Shown piece by piece: positions 46,101 to 58,440 of a DNA stretch of 64,000 bases. The first letter of the stretch is position 1. Each line of letters begins with the position of its first letter. A program made the translations under genes and the position numbers. A model generated the notes under the pieces. That model was given only the letters and a program-made list of their open reading frames with translations. It did not search any database and was not told where the DNA came from. The DNA comes from Mesocentrotus franciscanus (lineage: Eukaryota > Echinodermata > Echinoidea > Camarodonta > Strongylocentrotidae): positions 12,147,669-12,211,668 of the forward strand of contig CP137671.1 of the NCBI GenBank assembly GCA_037976565.1. Direction: 5' to 3'.

Positions 46101-47599
46101 TCGAATAGTGTAAATATGAAGAAAGAAGAACAGCATGAATGTGATGCGACGCTTTAACCCCACCCCACCCCTCTCCCAATACACACACACATACACATAA
46201 TTATCCCCGAATTTTTTTCTTACCAAAGAGTATATATCAGCTAATATGTTTCAACAGAGCTCCTTATCATACTACACGAATTTGTGGTGGTCCAGTGAAT
46301 AAGACACCAAGCTACACAGCATATGGTTTTGGGCTCGAATCCCTGACATGGCACGGATGTCCAAAGTGTCATTCTCCATCCAGGCGACGAAAATGAGTAT
46401 TCATAGGAGGAAGACTTCTTGCTTGCCTAATCATCATATAAGCTTTCTAAAAAGTTGAGTAAAAATAATGATTGCCATGTTTTTGCAGGATTATCAGGAA
46501 GAACAGAATTAACACTGAGGAGGCTACCCTAGGTAAATAAGAGACAATGTTGTAATTGTTTTATCAGGATGCGCACCGAATATGTCGATGCTTATTCATT
46601 ATGAAGGTCTTTATATCCACATTCACATGTTCCGCCTCGCCGGCGCAAATAGGCGAAATGCGGTTCACAACTTTGTTTCTGATATTAAACACACAGATAA
46701 ATAAATACGTATAGGACCTAAGTCTTTGTTGCGCGCAACTACAGTTTGCATCCACGCAGGTCTTTAATTTAAACGTAAAGTTTGGAGATATCATTATCCC
46801 AACTTTGGGCTTAATATTCATTTTTTCAGAAGTTTTTATAAATGTATATTGTTCTTTCGATAACAGAATTGTATGAAGAAGGTTTGTTTACAATTTTTGT
46901 ACGATTTGACTCGATTTATTTTCTTCTGCATTCCAAATGTATAATATGAGTAATATTCGGTAAAAATTAAAAAAAAAAAAAGAATACTAATTTACTTTGT
47001 GACAATGAATGATACATAAGCAATTACAATACATAACATTTTTTTTTTTTTAACGAAAGGATAATTTGTCAAATTATCATATTTCATCAAACTTTATGAA
47101 ATTGTTCACGGAAGAAGGACTGCCATTGTGAGCAAAGTGCTTGAAAATATGACATCATAAAACAAATCTAATGAAACACATGAACAAATATATGAAGCAG
47201 AAATGACAAATAATTGAAAGCATGTGTAAAATATAAGGATAATGATGATGATTGTAATAAAATATATTTATACAAGGATGATAAACTATTATGACAAAGA
47301 TTGAAAGGTTGACACAGAAATTTTACCTTGAACATCATTTGATTAAGAATTCTAGGATTGACATAACTCATAAATTTCTTGCCTGATTAATCAGATAGCA
47401 AGTTGTGATAATACCATCTTTTTTTTCTGTGACTATAAATGAGTAAAGTGAGCAACCGGAATTAATCGGTTCGGGGAGAGAATCCCATTAATCTAGATAA
47501 TGGAGTCTTATTGACATATAAACAATTAGTATTGACTAGATGAAAGTTATAGAAATTACTGGTAAGGTAAGAGTGAAGGGTGTTACTTATAGTGAAAAG
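46101..47599. other. 3' flank of receptor pseudogene with SINE
   Basis: Follows the pattern of units 1 and 3. A tRNA-type SINE copy lies at 46282-46408, with its B box degraded to GGCTCGAATCCC. Poly-A and poly-T runs occur at 46968-46981 and 47039-47052. No gene is seen. Confidence 0.55.
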
Positions 47600-48770
47600 G
47601 TTTGAAATGAAAGTGAAAGCAAATTATTTAAATATTAAAACATGAACAGCGAACTTTGTAGTACATTTATCTCGAAGTCTGTTACGGTTTTTAATTTGTA
47701 ATACAATGTACTTGTGTGAGAAAAATAAAGTGAACAAGTGTATACGCGAATGGCTTTCTCTTGTAACATGTAAACATAGTTGATATTTGGCGCTGGTGCC
47801 CCACACTAAACTACAATATGTTATATGCGGTAATATGAATGAATTATGAAGCATTACAAGTGTGTAACATTTATATATAGATTTATTTGTTTTCATATTT
47901 TATAGAATACCGACGTTCCTAGAAAGAAGTACATGTAGTCATATGACATTTATGTTCGTTCCCATTAAAATTTGTGTCGATAATAACACACCAAAATTGT
48001 GTGTGTCTCTTTCTTTCGAGATATATGCATTATCTATAAATATGTTTTCAGGAAATTCGGTGACATAACAATTTGCGTGCCTAAAGTGCATGATTTTTTT
48101 TTTTTTTTTTTTAAATCAATTTGTTGCATTTAAAACACAGGGACAAATTTGGTAACTCATTAGGAAGTGCATTTAATACTATGGTGTTTACGTTATGATG
48201 TAAACAAAATATGTTAATGTCATCTGCAAATAATATAAATGATAACAAAGACGTTATATTGGTTATATCATTAAATATAATAGAAAAGAAGAGGGCCTAA
48301 TATTAACCGTTGTGGAACGCCAAATTTGGTTGAAATGACATGTGAAGAAACACAACTATGTCTTACATATTATTGTTTGTTAGATAAATAGCTTTAAAAC
48401 CTAGACTGGGAACTCCAAGAATTCCATAAAAGTAACGTTTGTTTAAATATAATTTGGTGGTCAAGCGTATCGAACGCTTCTGACGAGTCGATGAATACTC
48501 CTTTTGCATGTTCTTCATTCACCATAGTATTTTTGTTTTCATTTAATTTTACTAAAGCTAGGTCGGTTGACTTCTTTTTTTTTCTGAAACCGTATTGATT
48601 TCACCTTAGTAATTGAAAAGTATCTAAAACTTGTCGAGCCCTTTGTGAATAATATGTTCTAGGATTTTAGCTGGGAAGAACGGAAATTGGCCTGGAGTTT
48701 CGTGACGATTGTCTTTTTTCAGTTCAGTTTTACACTTGTGACTGGACGCTACAAAATCAATTTACAACAG
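47600..48770 (-). pseudogene. Antisense LINE remnant, unit 2 copy
   Basis: On the minus strand 47896-47624 reads FILPHITYCSLVWGTSAKYQ, a hallmark of the region after the RT domain. Upstream parts (48700-48050) match the RT of the copy at 31100-32460. It is frameshifted throughout. Confidence 0.7.
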
Positions 48771-48783
48771 TGAATCACTTTAA

Positions 48784-49181
48784 AGGCAAAGGCCAGTTTT
48801 GGAAACGCCCTTCTCTCAAAAAATTGAAATGGAAGCTCTCATTACCAATCATGTGAAATAATATGTTTTTACTAATACGTGATGATACAAATATTGCCGG
48901 GAAAGTCGGGAAACCGCCTACTAATTGATATATTTGGTAAATTATTATATCTATTGGGACCAAATAGATATCGCGCACGTGGTCGCGTAGTCCCATATAC
49001 ATCTTTCTGTGTACAGTGCTTGTAACTTTATCAAGACTGGGCCAAATTTCTTATTATTTTGATGATTCCAGAACCTTGCAGTACACACCAATACTTATAT
49101 GCTAGATGATCAACCTTTTCTGATCGATTCCACAACGTTTCTTTCACAATGCAATCGCATGACGAGAACTGGTCTTTCTCT
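48784..49181. mobile_element. TTAA-flanked MITE, copy 1 of family
   Basis: TTAA on both sides (48780-48783 and 49182-49185). The left end AGGCAAAGGCCAGTT is inverted to the right end (AACTGGTCTTTCTCT). A second member of the same family lies at 61755-62149 and looks over 90% identical. Units 1 and 3 lack it at the same place; unit 3 reads CACATTAACACAAT there (about 56052), a plausible empty TTAA site. Confidence 0.85.
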
Positions 49182-49185
49182 TTAA

Positions 49186-49703
49186 AACAATATAATTATC
49201 ATCTTGAAAGAAACACTGTTATCGGTTTACTGCGTACAGTGTTATGAACAAGCAGGTCTTTGTACACATAAACCTCTCCTTTCTCACTCTTTTCTCAAAA
49301 ATAGTATGAATATTAATATTTATGATGACTGCATATATTCTAAGTATTAAATTGTACTAGTCAAAAGGTCAGTTGCGGGGACTTTTTTTTAAAGTTTTAG
49401 TTTCTCTTAGTTCTATGTACAGTTTTTTCTTTAAAAATATTAAAAAATAAAATCATTTTCAATGGACGTACTTTTGCAAACCGTTTATACTGTTTCCCTG
49501 TTTTAGTTCATAGTGTTTCCTTTTTTAAAGTTGGTAGAGGTAGGCCTATTTGATTGTATAGTTATCAGTCGAAAATGTTATCCATAATTTTTTGGGACAT
49601 AATAATAAATCTTGTGATTTATAATCCTTGACTCAAATTAGGTTTCATATTTTCACAAAGAAGTCCCAGGTGAACAACGAGATTTACAATGGCGGTCTCA
49701 TAA
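49186..49703. other. Non-coding, shared by three units
   Basis: Resembles 32470-33200 and 56070-57070 with indels. I see nothing in it. Confidence 0.5.
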
Positions 49704-50278
49704 TCTCCAATTACCATCTCCAATTACATCAAATTTGTTTTAAATTGTAACATACATACTTACAGTACACTTAATGCTGTAGAATACCATCTGCCAAAAG
49801 TTAGAACTAATATTTCAAAGAATACTATTTTTTACAAAGGTCCTCATCTATGGATCACTATTCCAAACCATCTAAAGAACCAACCTTCCGTAGTTTTAAA
49901 CGTTCCTTTCGATTGTTTTTATTAAATTTGTACTCAGCAATTTTAATATCATATTTGATTTACGACGTATTTATGTGTATATTTTTTTGTCTATATTATG
50001 TTTTCCTTTTCCCTTCTACTGTTTCTACCTGCTTTCCTTTTCTTCTTAATGTGCTGCTAAATATGTACTTCCTTTAGGTGTCAACGTTCAACAAGGCTAA
50101 AATAAATTTGCTTTCTGAACCTATTTCCTGTTAATTTTATTGTATTCTTATTATCTGTTATGTTACCCTTCTACATGTGTTTATGTATTTCAAATTTAAA
50201 TTTGTTCCTACTCTGTATGTATTGTACATATGTTTTTTATGAGGAATGGAATAAATACTATATTATACTATACTACAA
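49704..50278 (+). mobile_element. 5'-truncated LINE insertion (3' end only)
   Basis: Units 1 and 3 read straight through this point (GGTCTCATAAACCAT at 33192 and 57070), so this is a clean insertion in unit 2. The content is the C-terminal end of a LINE: YKGPHLWITIPNHLK in one frame and PTFRSFKRSFRLFLLNLYS in the next. About 350 bases of non-coding sequence and a TACTATATTATACTATACTAC-like tail follow. It differs from the other LINEs here. Confidence 0.75.
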
Positions 50279-50612
50279 ACCATCGAATAAACTTGTATAA
50301 TGCCCGTTTCTTACAAGGTGTCATTTCAGTAGAGTTATTGCCTGCGCTAATCCTCTGAAAGAAATGAGCCCTTGTGCCAATAATACAAGGCAGAGTTTGA
50401 AATGTTCATTACGCATTCACTGCAGTTATGACTCCACTCTCAAATGGTGCGTCAAAGACCGCGCTAGTCATTGACGCAGTGTGCAACGGACTATAAGGTT
50501 CTCGAGACCGACGTTCTGGTCATTTTGGGCGGTCAGTTTTGTCTGCCGTTGATCGGTGAATTCGATTGTAGCGTCTTTTGTTAACATATCCAATCATTCC
50601 TAGTTTCTAATA
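50279..50612. other. Non-coding, shared by three units
   Basis: Matches 33205-33574 and 57085-57346. Nothing is recognised. Confidence 0.5.
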
Positions 50613-51662
50613 CTCTGTTGCCCTTAAAGTTGGAATTCATTTTTTCCTACCTCTTTTCATGAAACGATTGTGACAATATGGTTTATCCTTCATAGATAAA
50701 GTTCATACTCGTAGTATTCCTACTGTCATGCTGGCATCTAGTGGCAAATACTTGTTTTATTTTAAAGCAACTGGAGGAAAATTTATGTTGACCAAACTGT
50801 AGTATGTTGGCTCATAGACGCCTGCATCTATTTATGACTGGAGTCAAAATATAATTCATGTGTATACGTTTAATATATCAATCACAAATACACAAGTAAT
50901 AGCAAGCTCACAAATTGATTTGTTTACCATAAGCATGTCAATATGTGTATTTAAAATCGGAGTACACAGGCATAACAGTGAATGGACAAACAAAATATTT
51001 ATTGTATTCCTTTGAAAGGTGTTGGGATTTAGGCGATACTACACTTTGTTTAAAATATGATTCAATAAATGCATAGTTTTAAAAGATAAAATTGTATACA
51101 GCCAGAACTGGGCACATATATCCATGTTTATTCAGAATGCATGTATTCTTGAGTTTGTTTCTTTATACACAAATGAAGAACGTAGACAAGTTTGTTGATG
51201 GTATTTTATGTTCAAGTTTATTAATCAAATATGATGAATGTAACCAAATTCAGTTAAGCATTAGAAAGTATAAGAGTACAGTTTGTATAACTTACAGAAA
51301 CAAACTGTCTAAAAGAAGGGGAGGGATATAGTATCCCTACTGCCATGCTGCCATCTACTGGCAAGACGAGAATAATCAACGACTACGATAAAGCATGCAA
51401 CTTTGGGGATTTATAACCCCGAATAGAACCATCTAAAATACTGGAAAGATGAATCTCGAATATTGGTCATATTGTGTACGAAAGGCTACAATACAATACT
51501 CTCTAATGACTTTATTTCTTAATCTGAAGAGTCGAAGGGATTGATCAACAAAGCTCTAAGAGAGTATGGACTTTATGTAATGAAGAAGAAACCATATTGT
51601 CACCATCGTTTCATTAAAAGGGGTAAGAATAAAGAATGTTTCCACTTTTATGGGCCACAGTG
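50613..51662. mobile_element. Mariner-like MITE, unit 2 copy, interrupted
   Basis: The same element as 33575-33824, with TA flanks and CTCTGTTGCCC/GGGCCACAG ends. Its arms are separated by about 790 extra bases (roughly 50715-51505). The extra DNA carries two direct copies of a ~38-base sequence, at 50711-50748 and 51328-51365. Confidence 0.7.
50711..51365 (+). repeat. Insertion bounded by direct repeats with CTCF-like cores
   Basis: The repeats run GTAGTATTCCTACTG...CATCTAGTGGCAA and ATAGTATCCCTACTG...CATCTACTGGCAA. On the minus strand the right copy reads CCAGTAGATGGCAG (51348-51361), which fits the CTCF core pattern CCASYAGRKGGCRS fully. The left copy (50731-50744) fits with one mismatch. 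No transposase or RT is seen between them; a 79-residue frame at 51092-51331 has no recognisable domain. Confidence 0.6.
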
Positions 51663-51707
51663 TATTTCATATTAATGTTATATTATTCAAGCTGTTTCCG
51701 TTGTATG

Positions 51708-52495
51708 TGATGCCTTTAGGGTCGAAAATTGACGGTCTCGTGGAAAACTTTCAGAAGGATCGCTAGACCGACATTTTGGGTCCTCGTGCACTGTACCCGT
51801 GTCCGACATATTTACTCCTTCACATGTCGATTTTGACAATCTGAAAAGGAAATTTAAAAAACTCCTTTGATGTAAATCAGTAAACTTTAAGGTCGAATTT
51901 CAAGAATATAGAAAATAAAAAAGTAGGGAATGCTTCATGAATTCTTTAGGTCAGTGTTAAGATTGATCCGATCCATTTTAAGACCAAACATTGATTTCGG
52001 TTTATGAAACAGACGCTGTTCCCCATCCAAAATTTCCAAATTAGATTAGATTTTTGGAAAGGCGGGTCAATTACATGATCATGTGTTTCTTATATCACTC
52101 ATAGTGTATTTTGCAATTTGGTCCCTGATATCAACGCTGACCTTGATGCTCATAAATGATATATGTGCAATTTCACTCAGATTTCTCAATAATTGAATTG
52201 CTAATCAAATTGTCAATCAAACTGTCCGACGTTAAATCGCTCAGTATCGCGAATAGATCATGACGTACACAATGATTAGTAATGTCATATTCAGCTTGAG
52301 GCGGCACAAGCACGAAAGTAAATTCGACCTGCAGCACGAACTGTCGTTCCAGGATTTCGTTAAGATTGGTGTGCTTCTAAATTTCCTCTGACGCTTTCGA
52401 ATTTTGTCTCTGTGAAAGTACACTATCAACAAGTCAACACTCATTTTATTTTGAACATGATTCTCTTTGGCTTGCTTCAAACGCCTTTCTAAAAC
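51708..52495. promoter_or_regulatory. 5' flank of intact receptor in unit 3
   Basis: Closely matches 44291-45070. Conserved points are GCTCAGTATCG (52240), ATCATGACGTACACAAT (52258), TTGAGGCGGCACAA and AAGATTGGTGTGCTTCTAAA. Conservation between two units, one with a live gene, suggests that it includes the promoter. I cannot place a TATA box or start site. Confidence 0.4.
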
Positions 52496-53515
52496 ATGGC
52501 GACTGCACCCACTGGAGCAGAAAACGCGACCGGCAACATCGTAGGACACAGTCGTGATCTTGATATTTTGATTTTGTCCTTTTACACTGTAACGATTGCA
52601 CTGTCCATATGTTTCAACTGTATCGCACTAGTCGTCATCCATCACCAGAAAGAGCTTCAGGACTACATGAAGGTTCTTTACCAAATTCTGGCAACGTCTG
52701 ACATTATCTTGAGCATCAGTTGGAGCATCTGGGGTATCTTATGGCGGTTGTTCGCCGAGAAACGTGATGAACAGATGTGTAGAGTCATTAATATGATTTT
52801 TCCTTTCGTATATTACACTTCGCTTTCATCTGTGATGCTATGTTTGTGTGGAATCAGTTTAAACCTCTATGTTCTGGTGATAAAGCCACTGAGATATCAC
52901 ACGATCCTCACCAGGAAACGGTTTCTCTTTTCATTGGCATCCATGTACCTTCTGACCTTCCTGGCACATGGGATCTATCTGCCTTTTCCCAACTCTCCAT
53001 TCATAAGACAAACAGTTGAAGATTGCCTGGGTCGTGAAACCCCTTTATGGACATCCATAGTGTACAAATTCTATACAGTTGTTCCTGTTTGTGTAACTCT
53101 GATCTTCACCACACTGATTTACATTCGTTTGCTCCTTATCGTGCGTCAGAAGACAAAAGCGGTTGCCAATAATTTAAGGATCGTCCAATTTAACAGCACC
53201 GAAAAGGAAGTCGTTGTCGAGAATGGTGGTGGTGGTTGTCAAGAATTTGATCAGTCGCAGAATGAACAAAACCCTTATAAAAACCTTGATCGTCCACCAC
53301 AAGCGCGGTTGAAAGGGTTCATCACGGTCATTCTCATTACGGGGTCTTTCTACATCGTGTGGATACCATACATTATTCTCTACACAAGCCCAAATTTCAA
53401 CTTCATCCTGGACTGCGTTTCAGAAAGCAGCACGTGGGTTCAGCCAATAATTTATCTGCTCACTAACACCGAAGCCAGAAAACTATGCTGGAAATTTGTC
53501 TGTTTTAACAAATAG
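52496..53515 (+). CDS. Rhodopsin-type GPCR, subfamily C, intact
   Basis: An uninterrupted 339-residue single-exon receptor beginning MATAPTGAENATGN, with one N-glycosylation site (N10). The seven helices run as in the copy at 27777: TM1 with FNCIALVVIHH, TM2 with ATSDIILSISWS, TM3 ending ISLNLYVLVIKPLRY, TM4, an outer-loop Cys, TM5 with VVPVCVTLIFTTLIYIRLL, TM6 with SFYIVWIPYIILY and TM7 with STWVQPIIYLLTNTEARK. The DRY motif is NLY and NPxxY is QPIIY. Helix 8 begins TNTEAR where relatives have TNPEAR. The third loop has a four-Gly tract. A possible AATAAA signal starts 13 bases after the stop (53528-53533), which is close for a cleavage signal. The role is probably chemosensory by cluster analogy; the ligand is unknown. 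Confidence 0.93.
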   Translation: MATAPTGAENATGNIVGHSRDLDILILSFYTVTIALSICFNCIALVVIHHQKELQDYMKVLYQILATSDIILSISWSIWGILWRLFAEKRDEQMCRVINMIFPFVYYTSLSSVMLCLCGISLNLYVLVIKPLRYHTILTRKRFLFSLASMYLLTFLAHGIYLPFPNSPFIRQTVEDCLGRETPLWTSIVYKFYTVVPVCVTLIFTTLIYIRLLLIVRQKTKAVANNLRIVQFNSTEKEVVVENGGGGCQEFDQSQNEQNPYKNLDRPPQARLKGFITVILITGSFYIVWIPYIILYTSPNFNFILDCVSESSTWVQPIIYLLTNTEARKLCWKFVCFNK

Positions 53516-54017
53516 TCGAATAGTGTAAATAAACCGCAACTGCATAGCAATTGTTATTACTTAAGATGATATTTTATCACGTTATACTCTCTCCGTTCAT
53601 CTTAATTTTGTTCGTTATTTTCAATTAAGTATTGTATTTAGAATCTTCATGTAATGCCATACTTTTAAACGGATTTAATTAGTTACTGTAGCTATTTCAA
53701 TTGTTATATAAGATATAAGTTAGTTCTCTTGCTATTTGTTAAGCGCATAGAGATGGCTACATAATTATTAAACGCTATTTAAGCCTGACATTAAAATTAG
53801 TATAGTGTAAATGTGGAAAAAAAAGAACAGCATGAAGGTGATGCGACGCTTCCCATTCCGTACATACATGCACACCCGACTGCACCCACGCGTGCAGACG
53901 CACACACACACACACTCAAACACACACACATAATTATTACCGGGATTTCTCTTACCACAGATAATATATCAGCTAATATTGTTCCACTGAGCTCCTTATT
54001 ATCACACTACACCAATT
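53516..54017. other. 3' flank of receptor, with CA repeat
   Basis: Matches 28806-29322. CA-rich tract at 53899-53930. No gene is seen. Confidence 0.5.
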
Positions 54018-54165
54018 TGTGGTGGTCCAGTGAATAAGACACCAAGCTATAAAGCATATGGTTTGGGGTTCGAATCCCTGCCACGGCACGGATGTCCGTA
54101 GGAAAGACATACATCTACATTTGCCACGCTTCATCCAGGTGTAGAAAATGAGTATCCCGGCATAG
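54018..54165 (+). repeat. tRNA-derived SINE, unit 3 copy
   Basis: The best-kept copy: GTGGTGGTCCAGTGAATAAG at the A-box side, GGTTCGAATCCC B box at 54067-54078, then the TTTGCCACGCTTCATCCAGG body. Confidence 0.78.
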
Positions 54166-54959
54166 GAGGAAAACTTCTTTGCTTGCATGAGCGCCTTATC
54201 AACGTATCTGAGTTATCTAAACAGTCGAGTAAAGATAATGATTGCCATGATTTTGCAGGATCCCCATGAAAAGAACAGTATTAACAATTAGATGAGGATA
54301 TTCTCGGTAAATAAGATACACTTTTTTAATTGTTTTATTAGGATACGCACCGAATATGTCGATTCGTGTTCATTATGAGAGGTCTTCATACCCATGTACT
54401 GCATGTACTCAATGTATGCATGTGCCGCCTCACCGGCGCAAATGAGCGAAATGCGGTTCACAACTCTGTATGTGATAACGCACAGATAAATGAATACGTA
54501 TGGGACCTGATTTTGCTTGGAAATATGACCTCTCAACACAAATTTCATGGATCACATGAATAAAGTAATGTACGTATATTTAAAAGCATATGTAAAATTT
54601 AAGAATAATGATGATGATGTTGATAGTAATGAAATAAATATACACAGGAATGATAAACCATTATGACAAAGATGAAAGTTGACACAGAAATGTTACCTTG
54701 AACACCATTTGAATAGGATTGACAATATTTTGTGTAAGATATTCTGATAAAACCACCTATTTCCACTTTTGCGTGATATGAGTAGAGGGAGCATTAGGAT
54801 TTAATCGATTTGGGGAGAGAAATATATTGATCTGGACCATGAAGTCTAATTGATCTATGTACAATTAATAATTTGGGGTTGACTAGATGAAATGAATTAC
54901 GGATAGGGTATGAGCGAATGGTGTTAATTATAGTGAAAAGTTTTGAAATGAAAGTAGAA
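54166..54959. other. Non-coding, shared by three units
   Basis: Resembles 29480-31100 without the unit 1 insertion and with other deletions. Nothing is recognised. Confidence 0.5.
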
Positions 54960-56120
54960 GCATATCATTTAAATATTTCAACATGAACAGTTAACTCTGT
55001 AATGAATTGATGCCGAAGACGGTTAGGGTTTTTTTATTTTGTAAATAATGGACTTGTGTGAGAAATATTTGGTGAACCAGTGCTTAGGCGAAGGGCTTTC
55101 TTTTGTAACAAGTAAATATAGTTGATTTTGGTTTTGGTGCTGGTGCCCCACACCAAAAAATACAATATATTATATACATGTACGGAAATATCAATGAATT
55201 ATAATGCATAACAAGCGTGTAACATGGGATATTTTTGTTTTCAGTTTGTATACTATACTAACATTCCTAGAAATAGAAGTAATCATATGACGTATATTGA
55301 CATTAAAATTAAAATTTTCCTCGATAATAACACAAAAGAATTATGTGAATCTCTTCCTTTCGAGAGGCTATATTATCTATAAATGTGCTGTACGGAAATT
55401 CAGTGACATGGGCATTTGCGTGATAAAAGTGCATGAATTTTGTTTCATTTTTTTATTAAGGGACAATTTGTTGCATTTCAACCACATGGACGAATTTGGT
55501 AACTCCTTATTAAGTGAATTTAAGAGGGTGATTAAATTATGATGTGAAATAAAAATATTCGTGTCATCTGCTAATAACGTAAATGATAACAAAGACGTTT
55601 TACTGGTTATATCATTGATATATAATAGAAAAGGACATGACCTAATATTGACCCTTGTGGAAAGCCACATTTGATTGAAATGAAATTCGAATAAACACAG
55701 TTGTATACTACATATTATTGTGTGATAATAAATTGGCCACGGCATTTGTTATTTTATCATAATTGTACCAAAGTTGTTCGGTTGAATGATTTTTCTTAAA
55801 CCGTATTGATTTAATCTGAGCAATTGAAATATATCTTTAAAAATGTATATAAAGCTCTTTGTAAACAACCTTTTCTAAGATTTCGTATATGCTGGGAAGA
55901 ATAGAGATATGCCTGAAATTACTTATTTCGTAACGATTGTCTTTTGAAATACTAAATTTACCTTTACATCGATCAGAAGTTCTAAGTCGGCGTTCACTTT
56001 TACACTTGAGACTATACGCTGCAAAAACAATTTACAGCACTGTACATATCACATTAACACAATGTAACGTAATTTGTATATATCATCTTGAAAGAACGAC
56101 CGTTATCTGCTTACTGTGTA
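54960..56120 (-). pseudogene. Antisense LINE remnant, unit 3 copy
   Basis: On the minus strand 55745-55377 carries the RT catalytic region: FLLYINDITS, LLADDTNIFIS (ADD box) and SMWLKCNKLSLN. The first part of the RT lies at 55930-55740 and the C-terminal part runs to 54960. About 150 bases of RT seen in units 1 and 2 are missing at about 55735. Confidence 0.75.
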
Positions 56121-57346
56121 CAGTATTATGAACATGCATGTCTTTGTACATTAAAATCTATATCTCTTTTCTCGAAAATAGTAGGAATATTAATATATAT
56201 GAAATTTTAATATATTTTAAATAATAAATTCTAGTACATCAAGTAGTCAGTTGCGGAGAATTTTTTTCACGTAATATTTATCGTTTTCGCACCCAGTAAT
56301 AAGGTATATGTACTTGAACTTTTATTAGCCTAAATATAATATGAGTACGATATAATATCATGCAAGGCATTACATCGAAAAGCTGCACATTCTTACTTTT
56401 CAGCTACAGGTCGAAATTTCGAATATCTTTTAGGCCCAAAACAAACAAATTTCCTTTTGAGACCTTCTAGGTTATAAAAATACCTTAATACAGTAATGAA
56501 AGGAGTTGCTAATCACGACATGGTACGTGAATGTATAAATTCGCTTGAGTTCTTGATTCCATGTACAGCTAACCTAAATCCTATAATCATGAAGATTTCT
56601 TGTAGTTGATAGAATCTACATTTGCAAACCGTTCATACCGTTTTCCTTTTACTAGTTCATACTATTTCCATGGTGAAAGGCTGCAGTTCTTTCATCAGAT
56701 ATTGATTGAATTATGATTTGGCCTATCATTTAGGTCTAATACGGACCAATGTTTCACTTTTTTGAGACCTTATTGGTTATGTAAATACCTTCATAACCCT
56801 TACAGTTTTTTTTCTTATAAACCATTTTAAATCGATGTTCTTTTGCAAACCGTTCATAGTTCATACTGTTTTCCCTTTATTAGTTCATAATGTTTCATTT
56901 TTTAAGTTTGAAGAGGTAGACCTATTTGATTGTATAGTTATCATTTGAAAATGATATCCTGAATTTTGTTGGACATAATAATAATTCTTATGATTTATAA
57001 ACCTTGACTAAAATTTAGGTTTCATTTTTTTACAAATACATCGCAGGTGAACCACGAGATTTACCATGTCGGTCTCATAAACCATCGAATATACCTTTAT
57101 AATGCCCGTTTCCTACAAGGTGTCATTTCAGTAGCGTTATTACCTGTAGTTATGACTTCACTCTCACATGGTGCATCAAAGACCGCGTCACCCGTTGACG
57201 CAGTCATCCGTCAGCTAAATGACACCTCGTGTGTAACGGATAAACGTTTTGTTTGTTTTGGGGCCGTCAGTTTCGCGGGAAGTTGATGGGTGAATTCGAT
57301 TGTAGCGTCTTCTGTCAACATATTCAATCATTCCGAGTCTCTGATA
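56121..57346. other. Non-coding, shared by three units
   Basis: Corresponds to 32470-33574 with rearranged short segments. No gene is recognised; the frames at 57047-57495 have no domain. Confidence 0.5.
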
Positions 57347-57632
57347 ATCTGTTGCCCATAAAGTTAGAATACATTTGCTTACCTCTTTTCCTGAATAATT
57401 GTGACAATATGATTTATTCTTTTTTTCTTTCTTTTTCAAAGTATTTATTGAAACAAATCTCATACATAATAATAAATAAATACATTTATTCTTGATAAAT
57501 AATGTTTATCATTATCTATCAAGAACTTTATTGATCAATCTGAAGGAAAAATAAAGATTTATCGAAAAAGGTTCTGAGAGGATAAAGACTGTATCTAATC
57601 AAGAATAAACCACATTGTCATATTCCCACAGT
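57347..57632. mobile_element. Mariner-like MITE, unit 3 copy, decayed
   Basis: The left end ATCTGTTGCCCATAAAGTT is clear. The right end is reduced to CCCACAG, and the inner right arm survives as AACCACATTGTCA. Confidence 0.6.
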
Positions 57633-57779
57633 TTTAATATTCATGTAATATTATTCAAGGTGTTTCCGTTGTATGCGTGCTATAATCATATTTATGAATG
57701 GTTCATTAAACTTGTAATAACTGAATGACTGAACTATCCATTTCATAATTGAGTGTGTGACAAACGGTAATATTGGACG

Positions 57780-58440
57780 AGTAATATTGACTTTTTGATT
57801 TATTAATTGACTTGTTTATTGGTTGGTTGATTGACTGGTTCATTTGTTGGTTGGTTGGTGGGATGGTTGATTGATAGTTTGATTTCTTGATTGACTGGTG
57901 GGTTGGTCAATTGATTGATTGCTTGATCGATCGATTGGTTAATTGTTATGTTGGTTAATGGATTGGTTTATTTGTTGGTTGGTTGGTAGGATGGTTGATT
58001 GATAGTTTGATTTCTTGATTGACTGGTGGGTTGGTCAATTGATTGATTGCTTGATCGATCGATTGGTTAATTGTTATGTTGGTTAATGGATTGGTTTATT
58101 TGTTGGTTGGTTGGTAGGATGGTTGATTGATAGTTTGATTTCTTGATTGACTGGTGGGTTGGTCAATTGATTGATTGCTTGATCGATCGATTGGTTAATT
58201 GTTATGTTGGTTGATCGATTGGTTTATTTGTTGGTTGGTTGATGTTGATTGATCGATTGATTAGTTGGTTTATTGTTTTAATGGTTGGTAGGTTGTTTGA
58301 TCAGCTGACTGGTCGGTTTATTTGTTAGTTTACTGACTGGTTGTTTGTTGTTGTGTGTGTTTTATTGGTTGATTGGTTAATTGATTGATAGGTGTATTGG
58401 TTGGTTGGATGATTGATTGATTGTTAATTAATTGACTGAT
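57780..58440 (+). repeat. TTGATTGG array with a 128-bp higher-order repeat
   Basis: The tetramer-like units are the same as at 33995-34310. Here three longer blocks repeat with a period of 128 bases: GATAGTTTGATTTCTTGATT occurs at 57873, 58001 and 58129. The blocks are nearly identical, so they arose recently compared with the short units. Confidence 0.9.

Larger units (their letters stand above)
34535..51707 (+). repeat. Segmental duplication unit 2
   Basis: A shortened copy of unit 1 with receptor loci 40009, 42687 and 45071, LINE copy 2, the antisense LINE and the mariner-like element. It lacks the equivalents of receptor loci 12263 and 14712. Its right end joins unit 3 at about 51707, where sequence matching 33873 meets sequence matching 27541 and 44291. 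Confidence 0.75.
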
